Source: an uncultured Bacteroidota bacterium (GTDB lineage: Bacteria; Bacteroidota; Bacteroidia; Chitinophagales; Chitinophagaceae). Taken from it: 5,007 nt of DNA. Under the pieces are notes generated by a model, which saw only the letters and a list, made by a program, of their open reading frames with translations, searched no databases and had not been told where the DNA came from. How positions within the stretch are numbered: the first letter of the stretch is position 1; each line of letters opens with the position of its first letter. Position numbers and translations under genes: made by a program. Shown here one piece after another: positions 1 through 4,739 of this stretch. The stretch is from assembly GCA_903825095.1 (NCBI GenBank), contig CAIJZF010000090.1:1-5007 (forward strand), in the 5' to 3' direction.

Positions 1-105
1 AATTGGTTATTACGAATATTTTCAGTTATTGGATTAATCACACTCGCATCTGGATTTTTATTATTTGGATTAACTCAAAAATTGCCCAGGAAACATAGCA
101 GTTGA
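1..105 (+). CDS. C-terminal end of a multi-pass membrane protein (5' truncated by the window)
   Basis: Frame 1 is open from the first base to a TGA at 103-105 and gives 34 residues starting NWLLRIFSVIGLITLASGFL. Roughly residues 3-25 are strongly hydrophobic and form one transmembrane helix. A short basic tail follows (QKLPRKHSS), as expected for the cytoplasmic end of a transporter. This pattern fits the last helix of an MFS-type or peptide/proton symporter, but 34 residues are not enough to name a family. Its start lies outside the window. If the tRNA fragment at 253-296 is an integration scar, this gene belongs to the integrated DNA. No clear hairpin terminator follows it. Confidence 0.6.
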   Translation, partial: NWLLRIFSVIGLITLASGFLLFGLTQKLPRKHSS

Positions 106-120
106 TTTATCGATTTTTCC

Positions 121-141
121 GGCCAGGTTCCGGGCCAGGTT
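121..141. repeat. GC-rich 9-bp tandem direct repeat
   Basis: GGCCAGGTT occurs at 121-129 and again at 133-141, a 12-bp period. It lies just after the stop of the truncated membrane protein gene and stands out because the surrounding DNA is AT-rich. It does not fold into a convincing terminator and no T-tract follows. It could be a remnant of foreign DNA or a protein-binding site; the sequence does not say which. Confidence 0.5.
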
Positions 142-194
142 TTCACTGAAAAAGGGTTAAAAGAGGTGAATTATGAGAAATATAAATCTGTTTC

Positions 195-218
195 ATTCTT
201 GTATCCTATTGATTATCA
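195..218. repeat. Imperfect 24-nt direct repeat, copy 1
   Basis: This 24-nt stretch matches 3582-3605 at 22 of 24 positions. The mismatches are at 201 and 205, and the last 13 bases (ctattgattatca) are identical. It lies in non-coding DNA between the truncated membrane protein gene and the tRNA fragment. Confidence 0.55.
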
Positions 219-252
219 ACAAAAGAAAAGTTATGGAATACCTCCAGAAACC

Positions 253-296
253 CTCATAATCAGGTGGTCCACAGTTCAAGTCTGTGTGGGCCCACC
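253..296 (+). pseudogene. 3' half of a tRNA-Met(CAT)-like gene, probable att-site scar
   Basis: From 253 the sequence reads as the 3' half of a tRNA. It has a seven-base anticodon loop CTCATAA (253-259) with CAT at 255-257, and the 3' anticodon strand TCAGG (260-264). A five-base variable loop follows (265-269). The T-arm is perfect: CACAG/CTGTG around TTCAAGT (270-286). Then come the acceptor strand TGGGCCC (287-293), discriminator A294 and CC. The DNA just 5' of the loop (248-252) does not pair with TCAGG, and there is no D-arm or GGGCCCA acceptor strand anywhere upstream in the window. The homology therefore starts in the anticodon loop, a usual crossover point for tyrosine recombinases that use tRNA genes. 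CAT could be elongator Met, or Ile with lysidine; I favour Met. It cannot make a tRNA. Confidence 0.8.
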
Positions 297-314
297 CAAT
301 AATATCAAGGGTTT

Positions 315-340
315 CAGTGTTTATTCACTGGGACCTTTTT
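315..340 (+). terminator. Probable native terminator of the disrupted tRNA gene
   Basis: The hairpin CAGTG (315-319) / CACTG (326-330) has a six-base loop, and T-G and T-A pairs can extend its base. A seven-base T-run follows from 336. It lies about 20 bp beyond the tRNA acceptor end, where the terminator of the original tRNA gene would sit. The stem is short, so termination would be moderate. Confidence 0.45.
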
Positions 341-381
341 TTATGATTTGCATACAATTTGCACCTGAAAACATTTTATAA

Positions 382-463
382 CATTACTTCCCATTAGGAT
401 TCCATTTACGATGTCAATTATGGTAGTTTAACTATGTATTCCCATTTTTAAAAGATGCCAAAT
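382..463. other. Non-coding AT-rich stretch before the fic control region
   Basis: No reading frame here looks like a protein and no RNA gene is visible. The one clear feature is a short palindrome, TAGTT-T-AACTA, at 424-434. Together with the repeats listed separately it completes the 475-bp gene-free interval 106-580. Confidence 0.5.
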
Positions 464-489
464 CGGATATTTACGGATAAATACGGATA
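464..489. repeat. Three CGGATA boxes at an exact 10-bp period
   Basis: CGGATA occurs at 464-469, 474-479 and 484-489, separated by the AT-only spacers TTTA and AATA. A 10-bp period puts all three boxes on about the same face of the helix, as expected for an operator bound by a multimer or for a short iteron set. The array ends about 68 bp before the fic -7 element, so an upstream regulatory role is possible. The natural candidate partner in the window is the winged helix at the end of Fic, but that link is inference. Confidence 0.5.
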
Positions 490-500
490 TATATCAAAAT

Positions 501-522
501 TCGCATTTTTTGACACCTATTT
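501..522. repeat. Upstream copy of a duplicated 22-bp module
   Basis: TCGCATTTTTTGAC at 501-514 is repeated exactly at 542-555. After three differing bases, TATTT at 518-522 matches 559-563, so 19 of 22 positions agree at a 41-bp offset, close to four helical turns. In this copy the region matching the promoter reads CTATTTA, so it lacks a full -7 element. Confidence 0.55.
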
Positions 523-541
523 ACTAAACATATGTCAATAA

Positions 542-564
542 TCGCATTTTTTGACTTATATTTG
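542..564 (+). promoter_or_regulatory. Downstream module copy with the fic promoter -7 element
   Basis: This copy of the 22-bp module ends in TATATTTG (557-564), a perfect match to the Bacteroidota -7 consensus TAnnTTTG. The element ends 17 bp before the fic ATG, so the leader would be only about 10 nt. No clear -33 TTG is present at the usual distance, which suggests a weak or activator-dependent promoter. A further TTTGAC (561-566) lies 11 bp after the one at 550-555, about one helical turn, so the promoter overlaps repeated TTTGAC boxes that could bind a repressor. Confidence 0.5.
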
Positions 565-580
565 ACCTAAATATTTCAAA

Positions 581-1636
581 ATGATACCTTTATTGCCCTT
601 ACAAATTGAGTTTGAAACCAAGGCTGTTTTGAAAAAATTAACAGCGGCGCATAAACAATTGGCCGAGTTTAAGGGGGCGATAAAGAGCATTCCAAATCAA
701 AACATTCTTTTAGAAACACTTACATTAAGAGAAGCTAAGGAAAGCTCTGCAATTGAAAATATTATTAGCACTTTTGCCGAAGTGTATCAAAGTAGTGTCT
801 ATTCCAATCTATTTGCGACACCAGCAGCAAAAGAAGTGCATTTATATGCTGAAGCCTTAAAGCAAGGTTTTGGATTAATTCAAACTAGTGGCTTGCTTAC
901 TAATAATCATATACTAGAAATTCAATCAGTCATAGAACAAAATAATGCAGGATTTAGAAAGTTACCAGGTACAAAATTATTAAATGATAAAACCGGGGAA
1001 CTAGTATATATGCCCCCACAAGATGCCATAGAAATTGAAAATCTAATGTCAAATTTAGAAGCATTTATAAATAATGATGAGTTAATGGATATTGACCCAT
1101 TAATAAAAATGGCAATTATACATCATCAATTTGAAACAATACATCCATTTTATGACGGGAACGGTCGTACAGGTCGTATCATTAATATTTTATACCTTAT
1201 TAATAAAAAATTATTAGACTTGCCAGTCCTTTACCTAAGTAGGTATATTATTAGTAGAAAAAATGAATACTACAAACACTTACAACAAGTTCGTGAAACA
1301 GGAGAATGGGAGTCATGGATACTATTTATTTTAGATGGAGTTGAATCAACTGCAAAAGAAGGAATTATATTAATTAATGGGATTCAAAAAGAAATGCAAA
1401 AATATAAACAAGCATTAAAATCAAAACTACCAAAATTATATAGCCAAGATTTGTTAAATAATTTATTTAAATACCCATACACTAAAATTGAATTTATAGA
1501 AAGAGATTTAGGTGTAAGCAGAAGTACAGCTATTAGATATCTGGAAGAACTTGTAAAAAATGAATTTCTTGAAAAACAAAAAATGGGAAGAGAAAGTTAC
1601 TATGTGAATAAGCCATTATACCAGCTACTCAGTTAG
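581..1636 (+). CDS. Fic family protein (class II, probable AMP-transferase) with C-terminal winged helix
   Basis: This cytoplasmic 351-residue protein has the layout of the SoFic-like family, whose members usually transfer AMP from ATP to a hydroxyl side chain of a target protein or of themselves. An N-terminal Fic_N-type helical region carries the inhibitory motif SSAIEN (residues 55-60), fitting (S/T)xxxE(G/N); Glu59 is expected to pair with Arg199 and block ATP. The Fic core follows, with a substrate flap around TGELVYMPP (138-146) and a complete catalytic motif HPFYDGNGRTGR (188-199; His188 is the base). Residues about 285-351 form a winged helix with recognition helix SRSTAIRYLEELV (313-325) and wing GRESYYVN (336-343). 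The inhibitor is in cis, so no partner antitoxin is needed and none is seen. ATG 581 is supported by the -7 element just upstream. The target is unknown; deAMPylation is also possible for this class. Confidence 0.93.
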   Translation: MIPLLPLQIEFETKAVLKKLTAAHKQLAEFKGAIKSIPNQNILLETLTLREAKESSAIENIISTFAEVYQSSVYSNLFATPAAKEVHLYAEALKQGFGLIQTSGLLTNNHILEIQSVIEQNNAGFRKLPGTKLLNDKTGELVYMPPQDAIEIENLMSNLEAFINNDELMDIDPLIKMAIIHHQFETIHPFYDGNGRTGRIINILYLINKKLLDLPVLYLSRYIISRKNEYYKHLQQVRETGEWESWILFILDGVESTAKEGIILINGIQKEMQKYKQALKSKLPKLYSQDLLNNLFKYPYTKIEFIERDLGVSRSTAIRYLEELVKNEFLEKQKMGRESYYVNKPLYQLLS

Positions 1637-1646
1637 TTTTAACTAA
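1633..1646. repeat. Short palindrome over the fic stop codon
   Basis: TTAGTT-TT-AACTAA is a 6-bp inverted repeat that includes the fic TAG stop (1634-1636). It can form a small AT-only hairpin, but no T-tract follows, so it is not a convincing terminator. Transcription may therefore continue into the acetamidase gene. A similar palindrome, TAGTT-T-AACTA, lies upstream of fic at 424-434. Confidence 0.4.
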
Positions 1647-1694
1647 TTCAAATTAATTGACAACATTAGCTTATTTTCAACTATAAATTTTAAT

Positions 1695-2699
1695 ATGAAA
1701 TTCATCCCTGTTTTATTTTTATCAGTCATCTGCTTAACATGTAAAGCACAAAGTCCTAAAAGAGTAAATTTCACTCCAACTAATTATTATTCTTTTTTTG
1801 CTGCTGAAACAAAACCGGTATTAAATATTTTACCAGGAGATACTATTTATACTAGCTCTGTTGATTGTGATGGATTTGATAAAAACGGAATCAAACGTTC
1901 AATTGGTAAAGCTGAAAATCCTTTAACAGGGCCTTTTTATGTAGAGGGTGCGGAAGAAGGAGATATTATAAAAGTAACTTTCACAGACATGAAATTTAGT
2001 AGAAATACTGCTTTATGTCTGCCCTACTTTCATGAACGTAGTATGCCCTCCTCTATTACCGATTTAGTAAAAAATAATCTAGAGCCCATTGTTTGGAATT
2101 TAGATCTAAAGAAAAACAAAGCGAAGCTTCAAGCTCCTACAGAACATTTAAAAAACTTTGAGGTTGCTATAAGCCCTTTTCTTGGATGCGTTGGTTTGGC
2201 TGCTCCGAAGGGACAAGAAGTTGGCACAGGAGATGCAGGACCCTTTGGTGGTAATATGGATTTTAATCGTATTGCTAAAAATGCTTCCGTTTACTTGCCA
2301 GTATATAATAAAGGTGGTCTTTTATATTTAGGAGATGGCCATGCGATACAAGGTGATGGAGAAATAAACTGGATGGCCTTAGAAACATCACTAGATTACG
2401 CATTCACTGTTAAACTTATTAAAAGTGCTACTAAACAAATAGCTTATCCAAGAGTAGAAGATGCAACCTATATTATGTCAGTGGGTATGAATGGTACACT
2501 TGACAACTCTTTGAAAATAGCAACTAAAGGAATCTTAGATTGGTTGCAAGAAGATTATAATTTAACTCTTGAAGAAGCAACACAAGTAATGGGATCTTCT
2601 TTAGAATATAAAATTGCAGAAATTGTGGACCCTCAAGTTGAAGTAATTGCAATGATTAAAAAAACGGTGTTAAAAAATATTTCAAAACGTATAAAATAA
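1695..2699 (+). CDS. Exported acetamidase/formamidase family protein
   Basis: This 334-residue protein belongs to the FmdA/AmdA family, which hydrolyses short amides such as formamide and acetamide to the acid and ammonia. A signal peptide covers residues 1-18 with cleavage likely at CKA|QS, so it should act in the periplasm; the nearby Cys16 lacks a proper lipobox. Family motifs occur in order: NPLTGPFYVEGAEEGD (75-90), PFLGCVGLAA (161-170), GPFGGNMDFN (182-191) and GDGHAIQGDGE (213-223). The C-terminal region has the usual DNSLKIATKGILDWLQ helix (270-285) and ends near VDP (311-313). Length is normal for exported Bacteroidota members. It starts 58 nt after fic and ends 22 nt before the next gene, so it is probably cotranscribed with the hydrolase. 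The physiological substrate is not known; exported homologues need not act on acetamide. Confidence 0.88.
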   Translation: MKFIPVLFLSVICLTCKAQSPKRVNFTPTNYYSFFAAETKPVLNILPGDTIYTSSVDCDGFDKNGIKRSIGKAENPLTGPFYVEGAEEGDIIKVTFTDMKFSRNTALCLPYFHERSMPSSITDLVKNNLEPIVWNLDLKKNKAKLQAPTEHLKNFEVAISPFLGCVGLAAPKGQEVGTGDAGPFGGNMDFNRIAKNASVYLPVYNKGGLLYLGDGHAIQGDGEINWMALETSLDYAFTVKLIKSATKQIAYPRVEDATYIMSVGMNGTLDNSLKIATKGILDWLQEDYNLTLEEATQVMGSSLEYKIAEIVDPQVEVIAMIKKTVLKNISKRIK

Positions 2700-2721
2700 T
2701 TGTCAAAATAAATAATAAAAA

Positions 2722-3573
2722 ATGAATAAACTTATCTTAAAGAGCATTGTAATAATGCTATTGCCAATGTCACTAATGGCCCAAACTAAACAGAGCGAAC
2801 TAGTAAAAAATTTAGGCAAAAATGCTGCTGTTGGAAAATATATTAACACTAGAGGAATTAAAATGTACTATGAAATATACGGGAAGGGCGAACCATTACT
2901 TCTAATACATGGCAATGGAGGCTCTATCAAAAGCTTTAAAGATCAGATTTATTTTTTTGCAAAAAAATATAAAGTAATTGGAGTGGATAGTAGAGCACAA
3001 GGAAAATCTGTGGATACAAGTAGCATTTTAAACTATGAAATGATGGCTGATGATTTAAATGCTGTTTTAGATTCATTGAAGATAGATTCCGCTAATGTAA
3101 TTGGATGGAGTGATGGAGGAATAAATGGACTGTTACTAGCTATAAGACATCCCCAAAAAGTAAAAAAATTAGTTGCCACTGGCGCAAACTTAGTACCAGA
3201 TACTTCTGTATTTAGTACCTATTGTAATAATATGAATGCATCGGATTTAAAAAGATATCGATCAGCAAAACAAGATGCCAATACAAGAAATTCTATTAAG
3301 CTGGTACAAATGATGCTAGATGAACCCAATATTCCATTAACTGATTTACATAAAATTAAATGTCCTGTGCTAGTGGTAGGTGGAGACAATGATTTAATTA
3401 AAGCATCTCATACATTACAAATTTTTGAAAATATTCCTCAAGCTTATTTATGGATATTGCCTTTTACTGGACATGCTACACTTCAAAGAGATAAGGTTGG
3501 ATTTAATAATAAAGTTTTTCAATTTTTTAAAACTCCATTTCATACCGTACCAGGAGACGACTGGGATAAATAA
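2722..3573 (+). CDS. Exported alpha/beta-fold hydrolase
   Basis: This 283-residue alpha/beta hydrolase has a complete catalytic set. An N-terminal signal peptide ends at LMA|QT (residue 20), placing the enzyme in the periplasm. The oxyanion-hole segment is LLLIHGNGGS (59-68). The nucleophile elbow GWSDGG (128-133) gives Ser130. The acid is most likely Asp224 in VVGGDNDL (218-225), and the base is His251 in TGHATL (249-254). The cap between strands is short (about residues 155-205), which suggests a small substrate. The family includes esterases, lactonases and C-C hydrolases, and the sequence alone does not choose between them. The 22-nt gap after the acetamidase gene, with an A-rich leader before the ATG, points to one transcript for both. 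Confidence 0.9.
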   Translation: MNKLILKSIVIMLLPMSLMAQTKQSELVKNLGKNAAVGKYINTRGIKMYYEIYGKGEPLLLIHGNGGSIKSFKDQIYFFAKKYKVIGVDSRAQGKSVDTSSILNYEMMADDLNAVLDSLKIDSANVIGWSDGGINGLLLAIRHPQKVKKLVATGANLVPDTSVFSTYCNNMNASDLKRYRSAKQDANTRNSIKLVQMMLDEPNIPLTDLHKIKCPVLVVGGDNDLIKASHTLQIFENIPQAYLWILPFTGHATLQRDKVGFNNKVFQFFKTPFHTVPGDDWDK

Positions 3574-3580
3574 GTCTTTT

Positions 3581-3615
3581 TATTCTTCTATTCTATTGAT
3601 TATCAGACAAGAATA
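3581..3615. repeat. Imperfect 24-nt direct repeat, copy 2, inside a weak inverted repeat
   Basis: Positions 3582-3605 match 195-218 at 22 of 24 bases. The copy begins 8 bp after the hydrolase stop codon. TATTCTT (3581-3587) and AAGAATA (3609-3615) are exact inverted repeats that could form a 7-bp AT-rich stem around a 21-nt loop. No T-tract follows the stem, so a terminator is unlikely. Confidence 0.5.
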
Positions 3616-3646
3616 TAAATGGCTGTGTTTTTAAAAGTATTATTAA

Positions 3647-3654
3647 TATATTTA
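3647..3654 (+). promoter_or_regulatory. Possible -7 promoter element for the NTF2-like lipoprotein gene
   Basis: TATATTTA matches the Bacteroidota -7 consensus TAnnTTTG at seven of eight positions and lies 20 bp before the ATG. The 101-bp gap after the hydrolase gene leaves room for a separate promoter. No clear -33 TTG is seen, and such AT-rich matches are common by chance. Confidence 0.25.
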
Positions 3655-3674
3655 AGTATACCAAAACAAACAAA

Positions 3675-4178
3675 ATGAAAAAAATTCTATTCAGTACTGT
3701 CATTGCAATGACAGTATTTGCAGCTTGCAAAGATGCTAATCAAACTACTTACCCAGCTAATACTGGTTACACTTTAGACAAATCGGCAAATATTGATTAT
3801 GCAAAACAAACATTAATCAATTGCTCTAAGGGTGATTTAGATACTTACAAAGGATTGTATGCTGATACTGCTTATTTCTGGGATAATGCTACCAAAGAAA
3901 CTGTGCAAGAAAACGTAGATATTTTTAAAGCAATACAAGCAAAAGGAATTTCTATTAAATTAGATACTTTTTATAATGCATTTGAAACAGTTAACACAGT
4001 GCCAGATCCAGAAACTGGTGCAGTAAACTATACACATATTTATTGCTCATTAACTTTTAGCAAAGGTGATAAAAAAGTAGTTATCCCTTTTTACCAAGCG
4101 AACGCTTTAAAGGGTGGTAAAATTATTAGAGAGTGGGATTATTATGATGCTACTGGTCTTAATGAATTAATGAAATAA
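3675..4178 (+). CDS. Small lipoprotein with an NTF2/SnoaL-like domain
   Basis: This is a 167-residue predicted lipoprotein. Residues 1-17 form a lipoprotein signal peptide with lipobox FAAC, so Cys18 should be acylated and the protein anchored in the envelope; Lys-Asp follow it. After a short linker, residues about 38-165 look like an NTF2/SnoaL-like fold. AKQTLINCSKGDLDTYKGLY (43-62) has the typical first helices with a 'falls on a given day' type DTAYFWDNA segment after it. A second helix follows (77-90), then strands with YTHIYCSLTF (119-128) and the closing IIREWDYYDATGL (150-162). Such domains bind small molecules or act as steroid-isomerase-like or limonene-hydrolase-like enzymes, and many have no known activity. 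No catalytic residue can be assigned. It is the last gene before a strong terminator, so it may close the transcript of the two upstream hydrolases. Confidence 0.75.
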   Translation: MKKILFSTVIAMTVFAACKDANQTTYPANTGYTLDKSANIDYAKQTLINCSKGDLDTYKGLYADTAYFWDNATKETVQENVDIFKAIQAKGISIKLDTFYNAFETVNTVPDPETGAVNYTHIYCSLTFSKGDKKVVIPFYQANALKGGKIIREWDYYDATGLNELMK

Positions 4179-4198
4179 TACAATATTTCTATTTTATC

Positions 4199-4234
4199 AA
4201 GGGCCTACGAAATATTATCGTAGGCCCTTTTTTT
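4199..4234 (+). terminator. Strong intrinsic (Rho-independent) terminator
   Basis: AAGGGCCTACGA (4199-4210) pairs perfectly with TCGTAGGCCCTT (4218-4229). The 12-bp stem is GC-rich, has a seven-base loop and is followed by a seven-T run (4228-4234). It starts 20 bp after the lipoprotein stop codon, so it ends the transcript from upstream and isolates the DoxX-like gene. The stem is symmetrical, but the A-run on the other side is only two bases, so it would mainly act on the + strand. Confidence 0.95.
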
Positions 4235-4283
4235 ATTAGTTATTTTTTTATTAATTTTAATCTTTAAAACCAAAATTCAAACC

Positions 4284-4652
4284 ATGAAAACAACAAAAAT
4301 TATTTACTGGATAAGCACAGGTATTATTTGTTTATTCTCATTAGGTGCCATACAAATGAATTCTCAAATGGCTATTGACGGCGCTAATCATTTACTTATA
4401 CCTCGTTACCTAGGTATTGAAGTGAGCATTGGTCAATTAATAGGTTGCGTTCTTTTAATTGTACCTGCTATACCCGCTCGTTTTAAAGAATGGGCCTATG
4501 TTGGTTATGGTATTATGTATATTACTGCCCTAAATGCACATTTATCGGTAGGTGATGCCTTTATACCTTTTGGTATTATGGCTGTTATTTTCTTTGCTTT
4601 ACTACTTACCTCTTATATTAGTTTTCATAAACTACAGGAAGCGAAGAAATAG
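4284..4652 (+). CDS. DoxX-like four-helix membrane protein
   Basis: This 122-residue inner-membrane protein has four predicted transmembrane helices at about residues 5-23, 47-65, 69-87 and 91-112. The N-terminus MKTTKIIYWIS, the length and the helix pattern fit the DoxX-like family common in Bacteroidota, where the first helix is followed by a polar loop (here 24-45, HLLIPRYLGIE). DoxX itself is a quinol oxidase subunit in some archaea, but these short relatives have no settled function, so no redox role is claimed. It follows a strong terminator and so needs its own promoter. The 49-bp AT-rich leader has only a weak -7-like match, TAATTTTA at 4252-4259, and no Shine-Dalgarno. A terminator-like hairpin follows at 4684-4739. 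Confidence 0.75.
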   Translation: MKTTKIIYWISTGIICLFSLGAIQMNSQMAIDGANHLLIPRYLGIEVSIGQLIGCVLLIVPAIPARFKEWAYVGYGIMYITALNAHLSVGDAFIPFGIMAVIFFALLLTSYISFHKLQEAKK

Positions 4653-4683
4653 TATTACCGCCCCTGTAATAAGTAAAATACAG

Positions 4684-4739
4684 AAGCGTTTTAATTGTCA
4701 TAATTCATTAACTTGAATGGGCATTTAAAACGCTTTTTT
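4684..4739 (+). terminator. Terminator-like hairpin abutting the next start codon
   Basis: AAGCGTTTTAA (4684-4694) pairs perfectly with TTAAAACGCTT (4725-4735), and a six-T run (4734-4739) ends exactly at the A of the carboxylesterase ATG. The 30-nt loop holds a small inner stem, ATTCA (4703-4707) / TGAAT (4714-4718). It can end transcription after the DoxX-like gene. Since it touches the next start codon, it could also act as an attenuator or hide the start in read-through RNA. Confidence 0.65.

Noticed and set aside
106..299. Group I intron splitting the tRNA in its anticodon loop
   Set aside because: Such introns do sit in this loop, but no 5' tRNA half (GGGCCCA, D-arm, CCTGA strand) occurs upstream in the window and no intron core was seen. 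An intron beginning before position 1 cannot be fully excluded.
166..381. Open reading frame of 71 codons on the + strand
   Set aside because: It runs through the tRNA 3' half and the terminator hairpin, its protein has no recognisable domain, and the structure at the DNA level explains the region better.
464..564. CRISPR array or plasmid origin
   Set aside because: The repeats are only 6 and 22 bp, with spacers too short and too few for CRISPR, and there is no cas or replication initiator gene in the window.
581..1636. Fic as the toxin of a Fic-antitoxin pair
   Set aside because: No small antitoxin gene is adjacent on either strand, and the inhibitory SSAIEN motif lies within the protein itself, as in class II.
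1633..1660. Terminator after fic
   Set aside because: The hairpins here are AT-only and short, with no T-tract, so they would not be expected to stop transcription efficiently.
1695..1754. Lipoprotein signal on the acetamidase-family protein (Cys16)
   Set aside because: The residues before Cys16 (Cys-Leu-Thr) do not make a lipobox, while CKA|QS fits ordinary signal peptidase cleavage.
3425..3634. Open reading frame of 69 codons overlapping the end of the alpha/beta hydrolase gene
   Set aside because: Most of it is the hydrolase gene read in another frame over the catalytic His region; it has no start context or domain of its own.
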